From Zygnema cylindricum (lineage: Eukaryota; Streptophyta; Zygnematophyceae; Zygnematales; Zygnemataceae): DNA of 55,835 nucleotides. The notes beneath the pieces are model-generated. The model searched no databases, had not been told where the DNA came from, and saw only the letters and a program-made list of their open reading frames with translations. A program made the position numbers and the translations under genes. Positions 1-10,405 of the stretch are shown here, in pieces. The stretch covers positions 52,262 to 108,096 of the forward strand of contig JBBHKE010001598.1 in the NCBI GenBank assembly GCA_037447655.1. The letters run 5' to 3'. Numbering within the stretch: position 1 is the first letter of the stretch; each line of letters begins with the position of its first letter.

Positions 1-671
1 GAGTCTTTATAGGCGCAGTACTAAGGGTAGGTTTTTCGTAACGTTTTTAGTACCGGGTTTGAAAACTTCAGGCTCGTTGTTTCGGATATATAAAGTTTAA
101 GACGACGTTGACTAAAAGTGTTGTTTTGAGTCTGAAACTGCTCTCTGTATAGAAGTTAGAAGTTAACCAGCAACCGCTCCATGAGATACATCGTTTCCGA
201 CTCACTTTGTCCTTAAGGAGGTGGCACTGGTGAAACAAACTGGATGTTGAATAGCAACTGTCTATGAAAACGAACAAGTAGAACGGAGGTATATGGTATA
301 AATCAGGTTGAGAGAGGAATCAGCGACTTTCGTCAATAGTAATAAAGTTCGTACGTTTCGAGTTGGACTAAATATGGTATATGGAGGCAAGATGAACAAG
401 CAAAAGTATCTGTCAACGATAAGTTGTAGGTCAAACAAAGTGGTCACGGTGGAGGAATTCCTGTTTCACTCAGCCTTTGCTACATAGAGTACCTCGCCAA
501 CGACCAATTGAAGATTGAAGATATGTCTCTCGTCAAAGTCTGAGTTTTGTTGTGAAAATCAGTTGCAGCAGAATTTGAAATATATAGGCTTTGTTGCTCG
601 GACTTCAAAAGTTTGGGCCATGATTTTTGCAATGCTTTTTGGATGGGAATCATGACGCGGATATTTCTGAG
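1..671. repeat. Perfect 312-nt mirror repeat
   Basis: Bases 1-312 read left to right are identical to bases 671-360 read right to left on the same strand. Base i equals base 672-i throughout, which I checked line by line without finding a mismatch. The two arms flank a 47-nt centre (313-359) that is not mirrored. This is not an inverted repeat, because no complementing is involved. It is not a homopurine tract either, since base composition is mixed. Arm 1 begins at base 1, so the symmetry may continue outside the window. Ordinary antiparallel copying cannot produce such a structure, so an assembly or file-handling artefact is the leading explanation. Confidence 0.97.
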
Positions 672-1210
672 AGCCTAGTGCTGAAATCAAAAGGAAACAA
701 TTTGGAAAGATGGCATTAAACTACTTTTGGCAGAAATATGCTTGTAATCATGTGTTGAGGTACACATGTCATATTTATAAAGTTGACTTGTTGCCAAGCA
801 GGATGGCTGCGAAAATGACAAAGTATTGTTATGCAGAGTGTGTATGTTTGTCGTTTGGTGACAGACAGCATGTAAAATTGTATTGCCTTGTGTACCTAGT
901 AATTACTTGTTTTTTTTTATCTATATTTGATTTGTGTAGTTCCCACATTTGTTGGTCTTTGCATATAAATGCAACAGTCGTAAGTGTTTTGGGATGTGCG
1001 GATTCAACCTGTGATGTACATATCAACACATCAACAAGTGATACACGTCAGAGCAACAGGGCCCCAAATGACATCTCTATTCTGAAAACACTAACATCAT
1101 GCCAAATCCGTCAAATCTCGTGTTGGCTTGTGAGTATTTCAACCTCTCATGAAGTTCCAAACAAGTCCGGATGTACAAATTCGACAAGCAAACAATGACA
1201 ACACTCTATG
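672..1210. other. No recognisable feature
   Basis: Open for 162 codons on the plus strand (710-1198), but the translation is rich in Cys, Ser, Ile and Leu with no recognisable domain and no splice context. I see nothing else here. It lies between the mirror repeat and a Copia fragment and is probably decayed element sequence. Confidence 0.4.
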
Positions 1211-2002
1211 ACTAATGGTGACTTGGGTGAGGCTAAGTATATTCTAGGAATTCAGGTAGAAAGAGACAATAAACAAAAAAATATTTATTTAACTCAAAAA
1301 AAAACAATCAGGGACATGCTAGAAAGGTTTGGCATGTCAGAAGCTATGGGGAGTGCCAACCCTATAGAATTCACGTAGAAGTTGGAGGGTGCGGAAACGG
1401 ATGGTGGCGTTTTGGTTGATGATTTCTTGGATTCAGGGGAGACAGATTCTATGTCCTCCATTCCTTACAGGCAGATTGTCGGAAGCCTCATTTATTTCAT
1501 GAACTGTACTCGTCCGGACATCTCAGCGGCGGTTGGAGCTTTGAGCCGAAGCCTGCAAAATCCGAGGAAGTCGGACTATGAGGCAGCAAAGAGAGTTCTT
1601 CGTTATCTTGCAGTAACTCGAAATCTTAGACTCTCTCTCGGTGGAGAGGAAGTCAAAATTCATACATGGAGCGATGCGGGCTACGGAGATATGCCCAGCC
1701 GACGCTCCACCACTGGATACATTCTGAAGATCGTTAGTGGATCTTGATGCAGGAGCAGCAAACTTCAGAAGGTAAAAGCTCAGTCTACCATGGAGGCTGA
1801 GTACATGGCTGCCAACTCGGCAATTAAGGAGTTACTTTGGGTAAAGTCTCTCCTCCAAGAGCTTCTCTTTATACAATATGGACCTCAAATAGTGTGGTGT
1901 GTAGGCAGCCATAGCAATTGCATCTAATCCAAGCCATCACTTTAAGAGTAAGCACATTGACATCAAGTTGCACTTTGTGAGAGAAAAGGTGATGGGAAAA
2001 GT
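1211..2002 (+). pseudogene. Ty1/Copia reverse transcriptase tail plus RNase H fragment
   Basis: The translation carries the Copia RT thumb/connection signature (DLGEAKYILGIQVERD), then the YRQIVGSLIYFMNCTRPDI block, then RNase H signatures including MEAEYMAA. The domain belongs to the pol polyprotein and would degrade the RNA template during reverse transcription. It is broken by an in-frame TAG at 1376 and a TGA at 1745, and the frame is lost after about 1870. The upstream gag, protease and integrase are missing. At about 2003 it abuts an RT fragment on the opposite strand, so the two pieces were brought together by rearrangement or nested insertion. Confidence 0.9.
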
Positions 2003-2290
2003 CCTGAGAGCTGTTTTTATTTTATTAATCTCATTGATAGATTTGCTAATCAACAGCAAATCATCTACATACACTGCCACATAAATCACTCCATCCTCAC
2101 CTTGCATCATATAGATTGAGTGATCTAAACTGATCCTGGTAAAGCCAAGATTAGTTAAAAACTCATCTAATTTCAAGTTCCATTGTCTCGGAGCCTGTTT
2201 CAGACCATACAGGGATTTCAACAGTTTACATAACAGACTTTCTATCCCTTTTTCTGCATATATCTCTGGCTGCTTCATAAAGATGACTTC
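2003..2290 (-). pseudogene. Ty1/Copia reverse transcriptase palm fragment
   Basis: On the minus strand this encodes a Copia RT core: a LKSLYGLKQAPRQWN block followed by the intact catalytic YVDD box (AVYVDDLLLISKS). The fragment is open across the RT homology, but it has no start or end of its own. It stops at 2290, exactly where a Copia LTR begins at 2291, and at about 2003 it meets a plus-strand RNase H fragment. The reading frame running into the LTR is not meaningful. RT would synthesise the element cDNA; this isolated piece cannot. Confidence 0.9.
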
Positions 2291-3288
2291 TGTTGAAATT
2301 ACTAGTTTTATGTGGTATTTTCTTGGTTTGAATTTAGTACAAATTGAAAAAGGAAATAGGCGGACAGCCTGCCTCCGCCTCCTCTCTCTACCCACCATAC
2401 ATATCGTAGTCATTGAGGGATGGAGAGGGTGGCTGAGCCATGGCTGTCCTAGCTTAAGCAGGTTGGGCTAAAGAGTGACTTATCTCACTCTCAACAAAAG
2501 GTTGAGTCCGGCAGGACTCGAACCTCCGACCGGTAGAGCGCGGCTTAGCCGTTAGATGTAACCAGTTTGTCGTAGAAGTCTGTTAACATATGATAGGTTT
2601 GATATTTATTTAAAGAGTGTTACAAACATGAATTCGATTAACCGAATTGCGAACGAAAGAACATGGAACCAAGTACTATATAGTGCGAACATTATCTAGC
2701 ACGAAAACAAATGAATCGGACATTTGTTTTTACTGCGGACATTCAATATCGAATCTAATCCAACGGCGTACATCGATGCCGAGATCGCGGAATGGCGTTT
2801 ATGGACGTGGCATGACGTGGCGCCACGCGGAGGGATGGCATTTGGTCGCAAGAATTCCGACGAACATAAGGACAAGTGAAAAGTGGACACGCGTCCACTT
2901 AATGTCGTTGTCGTACATGGGCCGTACAGAAAGTACATCGGCCATAGTACTTTTTTGTACCCTACAGTGATATGATTGGTTCGTACTTCAATAGATAGGG
3001 GTTGTAAGATGGATTTAGGACTTAGAGAATTTGGTAGATAGGAACCTCTCTCCCTTTGAGAGTTTGTATAAACTTGGCATTTTTGCCGACTCATAACTTA
3101 TCGGCTTGTTGGTCGTTTTCAGTGATTCTTTTTGCTACGGACTCAGCGGAGTCTATGCTGCACGAGGGTGCAGTCAAATTGTCACTTTGCCCTTTTGTGC
3201 AACAGTGGTTGTGGCTTGAAGTGGGTTAGTTAAATACTATCTAGAGGCTTCCTATATTGTGTAGTCCAATGGAGGACACAGAATTGCA
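2291..3288 (+). repeat. Copia family A LTR (5' LTR, plus orientation)
   Basis: About 998 bp, starting TGTTGAAATT and ending TTGCA. Its ends are set by comparison with the solo LTR at 7234-8273, which has a target-site duplication, and with the LTRs at 6554-8632 and 14509-15500. It is immediately followed by a half-tRNA primer-binding site at 3289. The first third carries an antisense tRNA-like stretch. The conserved middle (about 2755-2935) aligns with 7040-7225. The annotated gag start codon at 3269 lies within the last 20 bp of this LTR. Confidence 0.85.
2497..2575 (-). other. tRNA-like 3' half inside the Copia LTR, antisense to the element
   Basis: Read on the minus strand, the stretch contains a B-box-like GGTTCGAGTCC, a T-stem with four of five pairs, and a 3' acceptor-like CCGGACTCA. 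There is no matching 5' acceptor strand upstream, so it is a partial tRNA relic rather than a gene. Counterparts lie in the same LTR position at about 6765-6850, 8003-8070 and 15205-15285, always antisense to their LTR. It may act as an internal Pol III promoter relic; that is inference. Confidence 0.6.
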
Positions 3289-4712
3289 GGTTATGGGCCC
3301 ACCCTCTAGGGTGCCCACCTTTAATGGATCTGGGTTCATCTATTGGGAAGCCATGATGATGGGAGGTTTGTGTGAAGAACGATACTGGGGTATCGTCAGT
3401 GGACAAGTGAAACGTCCACTTTTGGGAACTCCACCACGATTTGGAGAAGTAAGGTTTTTTACAGCAACGGTTACCTCAACGGAGGAGGCAGATGATGGGG
3501 ACAGCAGTGTGTCCGAAAAGGGAAAAGGGAAGGATACACCCCTCACTCCTATTGCCACAGTACCGGGATCGGCGACTGTGAAGACCACGGAGAACGATAC
3601 TCAAATGTGGGAGGATGTAAACATGGTTGCCAAGAACTTCATTCTCAGGCACCTCACTCAAGCTTTGGCCACTCCTCATCTTCACATTTACAAGGCCGAG
3701 GAATTGTGGGTGAGTTTGGTGGAGATTTATAGAGCTGGAACAATTCAGGAGCTCCAGTTGGCTGAGCAAAAGCTAGTGAGTTACACTTACAAAGGAGGAA
3801 AGATGTTAGATTACTGTAATGATCTTTCTTGTTTGTATATGGAGATGGAAAGTGCCGGATGGACAGGTACAATGAAAATGAAAGTTAACACTCTTATCAT
3901 GAAGTTACCAGATGAGTTCGAGAACATAGTGTATCGAGTACAAGAAATGCTTGATAGTTCATGGAAATGGAACACAGTGGTCAGGATGATACTTGTGCAG
4001 GAAAACACAATGGAGATTAGGAGAGGAGGAAAGAGCATTCAAGCTCTAGAAGCAGGAGGGGACCGATGGGGGAAGGACCCGAAGAAACCGTACAAAGGGG
4101 AAAGAGATCATCCTGGAGAACCGAGGCCCCCAAAGGGTCTTTGTCATTTTTTGCAAAAAACCGGGACACCTGATCGGAGATTGTGTCAAGCTATCGGAAC
4201 TGAGGCTCCAAGAGAACCGTGGAGGGGGTTCTTTTGGAGGGAAGAAAAAGGCACTTGCTGTTACAAAGGTGACAGGAGAAACCGAGGATGAATCCTCTGA
4301 AGAGGATGGGGAGCTTCTTCTTGACGAGAGTCTGGAGGAGAAGGAGATTCCTCGGAGACAGAAGTGTGCCCTTGGAGCAATTCGGAAAGCTCCACAGGAA
4401 GGATGGATTATGGACTCAGGTGCATCCATGCATATGTGTCGCGATAAAGAACTCTTCACTAAGTTAAGGAAAATCCCTACTGTAGAGATAGAGTATGGGG
4501 ATGGGAGAGTAGTTACTACAGATCTAGTAGGATTAGTAGATCTGAAAGTCTTAGTGGAGGGTAAGTCTTCTATACTTACATTCTTAGATGTACTTTACAT
4601 TCCTCAGCTGAGTAAATAGTTTGTCTCTACGTCTGTGTTAGATGACAAAGAGTTTGATACCTTCTCTCGAAAGGGAGTCTTTACAGCTAAGTATGGGGAT
4701 GAAGTTTACCAC
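3269..4712 (+). pseudogene. Copia family A gag-protease, frameshifted and truncated
   Basis: Gag starts at ATG 3269 or the in-frame ATG in the primer-binding site. The Gag body (about 3290-4060) has the plant Copia Gag look, with an LWVSLVEIY segment and an LPDEFENIV segment. A CCHC zinc knuckle follows at about 4137-4180. It is only complete after a one-base shift in the T run at about 4147, so an inserted T has broken the frame. The pepsin-type protease begins at about 4405, with the catalytic D-S-G in WIMDSGASMHMC. A stop at 4617 and loss of homology at about 4712 end it. Integrase and RT are absent because a DNA-transposon-like segment follows. It is close kin to the gag at 13043-14528. 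Confidence 0.9.
3289..3303 (+). promoter_or_regulatory. Half-tRNA primer-binding site (initiator Met anticodon loop)
   Basis: The 15 bases GGTTATGGGCCCACC follow the LTR end directly. They are the exact complement of the anticodon stem-loop segment of plant-type initiator tRNA-Met. Priming by a cleaved initiator tRNA half is the mechanism known for Drosophila copia and yeast Ty5. The ATG inside the site pairs with the CAU anticodon and also lies in the gag reading frame (V-M-G-P). Confidence 0.85.
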
Positions 4713-4771
4713 TGACGTAATATAATGTTGCCAACCGTCGGTGTACAGGCCGCCGGACCGGTGGCACAATG

Positions 4772-6033
4772 TACACGACGAATCGTTATTAGTGTCAACA
4801 ACTCTAATTTGGGTTCTTAAAATTTTGATTTTTTTCCTCAAATAGGATACATGATTTTAATTTTTCCTTGACGTTAATTAAGGTACCATACAAAATAGCG
4901 TAAAGAACGAAAGTACAAAAGATCAAAATAGTGTGATGTACAGTCGATGTCATACCGTACCTAACTGTACCTTTTCAAGTGAAAATTTTACAAAAAATGA
5001 AATATATCAAATGCGTACGCGTAGGAACGTGCGCTCAAAAAACGTAATTAGTCTGACACGTAAATTAGTCTGACATGTACGGATATTTAAATTCACGACG
5101 GCGTATGATTTCTAATATTTTGTACGAATATACATATTAATGTACACAATCGTACGAAGAATCTTTCATTTTTGTTGTTCCCAAATTAGCTTTAAGGGTG
5201 AAGTTCCATAAAGCGAAAAGTGGTTTTTCTAACAGAAATCCGCGACTCTCCGTACCAGATTGTACCGCCTATTTTGTTTTTATACGAAAACCAACATTAC
5301 AGAGAATCTTGCCGATACTCTCCGGAGGTCTTGGAGGTAATATTGGCCGTCGGATGTTCATCTGCGATGAGTTCGCTTCAGTTTTTTCTGTTAGACTCAA
5401 CCCACCTCGACGAGGTGGGTTGGCATACACAAAAAAAAAAGTTGTGACACGGTGGACACTTAAGCTACGTATCATGATGGAAAACCAACAAAAAAGCTTA
5501 ATATTTGCACATGTACACGCTTTCCAAAATAAAACCGAAAATATAAACGAAATTTCGTAACATTCATTCGTCTTGCTATTTTCAGCAACTTTTGTTCGTC
5601 ACTCTATTTCTCTCAAAGGACTTTCGTTATGTTCGAAAACAAAAACCCTAAACAAGGAGCTGGCGTATAGACTGGCGTCTGCAAAAAGTATAAAAGTTTT
5701 GTCGAAGTACGCGGGTACATGGTACGCAAGTGAAGATTTGAAGTTAAATTTGTTGGTGCTAAAAATCTGAAAGATTCTCACTATCGGATCGTAACTTGCG
5801 TGACGTCTATCAATTTAGAACATGTGGTTTACAAACTTTACGTGATGGAACTTGGACTCAATCGACCAGGTCTGTAGAGTTAGCCGTACAATTACAGATA
5901 CGTCTGATGGAACTTCAGCCGAAATTACAATACACCTTTAAAAAAAAAAAAACCAAACTCTTAATCAACATCAATTACGGTAAATTACCTCAACACTATT
6001 TAAGATTTGACACTAATAACGATTCACGGTGTA
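4772..6033. mobile_element. Probable non-autonomous mariner-type element
   Basis: The left end (TACACGACGAATCGTTATTAG) and the right end (inverse of TACACCGTGAATCGTTATTAG) form terminal inverted repeats like those of the MITE family at 38020-38250. No transposase is visible. The interior is AT-rich with many GTAC motifs and contains a second, foldback-type element. The flanking sequences (about 4720-4771 and 6034-6200) are also similar to each other in inverted orientation, both rich in GCCGTAC and GGCACAA, so the true ends may lie further out. The insertion interrupts the Copia gag-protease on its left. Confidence 0.5.
5194..5922. mobile_element. Foldback/Mutator-like non-autonomous element
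   Basis: The ends are AGGGTGAAGTTCCAT on the left and its inverse CTGATGGAACTTC on the right, followed inward by AAAGCGAAAAGTG-type sequence. The same terminal design recurs at 37076, 39347, 34383-34440 and about 50865-50900. Inside lies a perfect 25-bp hairpin at 5398-5422 (two 12-nt arms around one base) that recurs in the related elements. Open frames here are short and unrelated to known proteins. Confidence 0.5.
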
Positions 6034-6553
6034 ACGTTGCCGTGCGATTGTCCGCAGTACGGACCGTCGTACCACTAGCACAACGTAAGGTTGCCGTGCG
6101 TCAGCGGTACATACCGAAGTACCGTTGGCACAATAAGCGGTAAAGACCGCCGTACAGCTAACACAACATAACACTGCCGCATAGATGTCTTGTGCGCATG
6201 TTACGCACGCTATAAACTGACGAATACTACGTACAGTACGCATCAAACAATTTTTAAAAGTCCATTAAATTCGTAACATACTTTTAACCCGTACATATTT
6301 GGTACACTTATTTACAAATCCCGTACATGTTCGTACTTTTTATTGTTATTTAAGGAAGAGTTTTAGGAATTCCAAGGTATATTGCCGTACGTTACTTTAG
6401 ATTTCCATACGGCTGCCGTAGATATTCCCGTAATATGATGTTCTTTAGGGTACACTTTGATACAATTTTGTACATTTCTGTTAAATTTTCGTACTTTTAA
6501 AGATTTTTTAGGATTTTCTAAGATTACGCTTTTCGTACATTTTCGTACATGGT
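6034..6553. other. AT-rich spacer with many GTAC motifs
   Basis: No coding signal. At 6034-6200 there are degenerate repeats of GCCGTACxG and GTTGGCACAA type. The rest is AT-rich with repeated CGTACATTT-like words. It ends at the start of a Copia LTR at 6554. Confidence 0.4.
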
Positions 6554-8632
6554 GTTGAAATTAGCGGATTTCTATAGTATTTTCCAGGTTTAAATATGTT
6601 AGTATAAAACAAAAAGAAAAGAATGGGCAGCCTGCTTCCACCTCCTCTCTCTAGCCCCCATACTTGTTGTAGTCACTGAAAGATAGAGAGGGTGGTTGAT
6701 CCATGGCTGCCTTAGTTCAACAGACAGTTATTTTTGGTAGGTTACTAAAAATAGACCAGATGGACCCGGGATTTGATCCCGTTACCTTCGGTTCGTCAAG
6801 TTGGCCGATAGCGGTCAGCTTTATCCTATAAGACTAGGACCAGTGCTACATGCTATAGTATGTGATACATATATATTTATTTAGGGAAAAACAAATCCAT
6901 TTAACTAAAACTATATACGGCACGTATAGATACAGTTTTATGAAAGTACGAAGTACGATTCTATTTCAAAACAAATACCACGCACTTTCGACAGCAAAAC
7001 AAATATCGCGCAAGTATTTATAACAGTTAAGATTGCGTCTCTATGCAAATCCAACGGCGCACATCATCGCCCAAATTCCGGAGTGGTCACTTTGGCGTTT
7101 TGTGACGTGGCATGACCTGGAGCCACGTGGAGAGATGACATTCGGTCATGGGAATTTCGAGGAATGTACGGACGAGTGAAAAGTAGACACGCGTCCGCTT
7201 AATAGCCTTCTCGTACATAGGCCGTACAAAAGGTGAAACTCTGAGACCTCCATAAGTCCTCAGAATGGACAGTTTCCAAGAAGCCTCTAGGATAACTCTG
7301 ACCCCTTTGTGTTTCAGCGAAAACAACTGCCTCCTTGGCAGACAAAAACTCTGACTACCTGCACCCTTCTAAAGGCAAGACTCCCCTGAGTCTATTGCAA
7401 AATGAATCTCTGAATTAGCTCCCCTGAGCAGTAAGTTATGGAGGGTCAAAGTTGACCTTTTGTACAGAAGCTCTTTGGGAGAGAGGGTCCTATCTCCTAA
7501 TTTTTCTAAGTCCTATCTCTCTCACAGACTCTATCTACTCATGTACTGAACCAATCAGGTTACAGTTCCGTACGCAAAAGTACAGCTGCCGGTGTACTTT
7601 ATGTACGGACATTGTACGACATGGCCTAAATGTCGACACATGTCATATCCGGATTCGGTGCCATAATCTCCGGAGATTCCACGATCCATTGTAATTTCGC
7701 CACTTGTCATCCGATGTGGCGATGGCCACAAACCGCCGAAATCTTCTTCTGCGATCTTGGCGCTAATTCCGGCCGTCCGTTTAAATTCGGATTTAATCGT
7801 AGCCGTAATAAATACATGCGCGGTATTCGTTTTACTTAAGAAATAAATGCGCGGTATTGATTTTTTGTCCGTACCGTAATCCGTACTTTATACATTCCGG
7901 ATCTATGCATCCTGTAAACAATTACAGTTAAATGATTTATCTTACGTATACATGTTTAATTAAATATCAAACTATATACTATGTAACAGTAGTTCTTAGA
8001 CTTAACGGCTAAGGGTACCGACTATTCACGTACTGGGATCAAATCCTGTGGCCGGCACATACCTTTTAGATAAAATAAACCCCTAACTAATATAAATTTC
8101 CCGTAAACCTCTGGATAGCCTAGGTAGCCATGGCTCTAGCTCCCTCTCCAATTTCTCGGTGACTGCGACAAGTTTGAGAGTTCGAGAGAGAAGTTAGAGG
8201 TAGACTGCCTCGGCTTCTTTCTATATTTCTATTTAGACTAGAAAATACTAAAAATGGACCATTAATTTCTACAAAAGGTACACCTGCAGTAGTACTTTTT
8301 GGTACGGTACAGTAATCTGATTGGTCCATACTTTAGTAGATAGAAGTTATTAGAGGGAATCAGGACTTATAAAATTTTGGTAGGTAGTCAACTCTCCCTT
8401 TGAGAATTTGTACAAATTGGCATTTTTACTGCCTCATAACTTATCGCCTGGTTGGCCGTTTTTCAGTAATTTCTTTTCCTACGGACTCAAGGGAGTCCAC
8501 GCTGCACAAGGGTGCAGTCAAACTGTCATTTTGTCTTTTTGGACATCAGTGGTTGTGGCTTAAAGTGGGCTAGTTAAATATTATCTAGAGGTTTGCTGTA
8601 TTATGTGATCCAATGGAGGACACAGAATTGCA
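6554..8632 (+). repeat. Copia family A LTR (plus), split by a nested solo LTR
   Basis: It starts TGTTGAAATT and ends GAATTGCA, like the LTR at 2291-3288. It is interrupted at 7234-8273 by a minus-strand LTR of the same superfamily; without that insert it is about 1039 bp. The right part (8274-8632) aligns with 2950-3288, including the would-be gag start (ATGGAGGACACAGAATTGCA). No internal region follows, so it is probably a solo LTR. The base after its end belongs to another LTR (8633-8881) into which it appears to have inserted. Confidence 0.8.
7234..8273 (-). repeat. Copia solo LTR (minus) with 5-bp target duplication
   Basis: 1040 bp, TGTAGAAATT at its 5' end (8273 on the minus strand) and TTTCA at its 3' end (7234). 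It is flanked by perfect AAAGG duplications at 7229-7233 and 8274-8278. Removing it rejoins the plus-strand LTR seamlessly (compare 2935-2955). It aligns over its length with the LTR at 14509-15500. This solo LTR fixes the LTR boundaries of the whole family. Confidence 0.92.
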
Positions 8633-8881
8633 AGTTACCACGATCAAATCATGTGACTGACATACACCTTTTTGTAAATAAACCTTCCTATCTGTAAATT
8701 AACTAATCTATTTCTCGTAAACCTTTGGATAGCCTAGGTAGCCATGGCTCTAGCTTCTTCTCAGTGACTGCAACATGTGTGGGAGTTTAAGAGAGAAGTT
8801 AGAGGTAGACTGCCTCGGCTTCTTTCTATATTTCTATTTGGACCTAGAAAATACTAAAAAAATGGACCATTAATTTCTACA
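8633..8881 (-). repeat. Truncated 3' LTR of the minus-strand Copia element
   Basis: It begins TGTAGAAATTAATGG at 8881 (minus strand), directly after the polypurine tract, and matches 15260-15500. It is cut at 8633 where a plus-oriented LTR ends, so only about 250 bp of about 1 kb remain. Confidence 0.85.
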
Positions 8882-8895
8882 CTCCCCTTATTTTC
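8882..8895 (-). promoter_or_regulatory. Polypurine tract of the minus-strand Copia element
   Basis: Read on the minus strand, AAAATAAGGGGAG lies directly before the 3' LTR start (TGTAG). This is the position and composition expected for the plus-strand primer of reverse transcription. Confidence 0.75.
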
Positions 8896-10405
8896 TAGTC
8901 AATCTTTAATTTCAGACCGCACTTCTCCCTGCAGAAAATTAGTTTAGGGGAAGGCACAGGTTTGGTCATCATATCTGCTACCATCTCACTATCTGGTCGG
9001 TACTCTAAACTGATTATTTTGTTTTCTACTTTCTCTCTAACAAAGCTGAGACTAATGTCCATGTGCTTAGCTTTAAAATGATATTTAGGATTGGCAGAAA
9101 TAGCGATTAAAGCCTGATTATCACAAAAGAAAATTTGCACACCACTCTTAAGGTGACCAAGCTCACCAAGCAAAGATTTGACCCACATCAACTCTTTTAC
9201 AGCAGAGCAAGAGGCCATATACTCAGCCTCCATTATGGACTGAGCAATAACCTTTTGCTGTTTTCTACTACAACAGTAAGCCACATCACCCACATATAAT
9301 ACATATCCAGAAATACATCTCCTCATCGGAGCATCACCATAACTAGCATCACCCAAAGTAGTGATGTCAGTATTCTCCCCACCCAAATGCAACAATAGAT
9401 CCCTATTTCCTATCAAATATCTAAGGACTCTCTTAGCTGCCTCTTTCTTAGTGGGAGCATTTAGACTTATACTCAGCACTCCTTCAGCTGCAGCTAAAAC
9501 CTGCCGGGTAGATTTCATAAAATATATTAGGCTTCCCACTACTTGCATGTAAGGAATAGTCTGCATGAACTTCTGTTCTTCAAGAGATAATTTCTCGTCT
9601 AAGATTATGTCTCCTTCTTCCTCACTCCCCTCACTTCCCTTCTTTAACTCCATTGGAGTTGTACAACTATTAGTTTTATCCATTTGAAATTTTTCAAGCA
9701 TGTTCCCTATTGCTTCCTTTTGAGTCAATCTTATAATCTTTCTTTCTCGGTCTCTTTCTACTTCAATTCCCAAAATATATTTTGCTTCTCCCATATCTTT
9801 CATTTCAAATCTCCCTTTAAGATCTATTTTCAGCTTATTAAAGTTTTCATTGATTTACTTAAAACAAGCAAATCATCAACATAAATTACAATAAATATAA
9901 TACCATCCTCATCTTCAAAAACATAGATTGAATGATCTGAGCTGATCCGGATATATCCCAGACAGGTAAGAAACTCATCAAGTTTCTTATTCCATTGTCG
10001 AGTCGCTTGTTTCAAATCGTAAAGGGATTTAATCAGCCGGCATAACTTACTCTCTTCTCCTTCCTCCACAAATCCTTCGGGTTGTCGCATGAAGATCTCC
10101 TCTTCCAATTCTCCATGCAAAAGGTTGTCTTGATGTCCATCTGGTGCACCTCCATGTCTTCTGCTGCTACTAGGCTGAGAAGTATGCGGACGGAGGGAAA
10201 TCTGACAACCGGGGCAAAGGTTTCATCGTAGTTGATTCCTTCTTTCGGTGTAAATCCTTTTGCCACTAATCGGGCTTTGTAACGCTCAATGGTGTTATCC
10301 GGGTTCACTTTCAATTTGAAAACCCACTTACAACCGATTGGTTTTCGGTTAGGTGGACAATCCACTACCTCCCAAGTATCGGCTACCATAATTGAGGCCA
10401 TCTCC
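8895..10405 (-). pseudogene. Copia reverse transcriptase and RNase H (minus), frameshifted
   Basis: The N-terminal RT starts near 10401 with a CKWVFKLKVNPDNTIERYKARLVAKGF-type block, then KQATRQWNKKLDEF and the intact YVDD box near 9875. The frame shifts near 10120 and 9830. From 9803 to 8895 a 302-codon frame carries the KDMGEAKYILGIEVERD block, RNase H with EAEYMASCSAVKE and the C-terminal DMMTKP motif typical of Copia pol. This is the most intact module of the element. RT/RNase H convert element RNA to cDNA. Confidence 0.93.

Noticed and set aside
710-1198. 162-codon open frame on the plus strand
   Set aside because: No recognisable domain, biased toward Cys/Ser/Ile, overlapped by another frame on the opposite strand, and embedded in element debris.
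5198-5560. 120-codon frame and overlapping frames on both strands
   Set aside because: They lie across a foldback hairpin and an A run. No domain, and several mutually overlapping frames.
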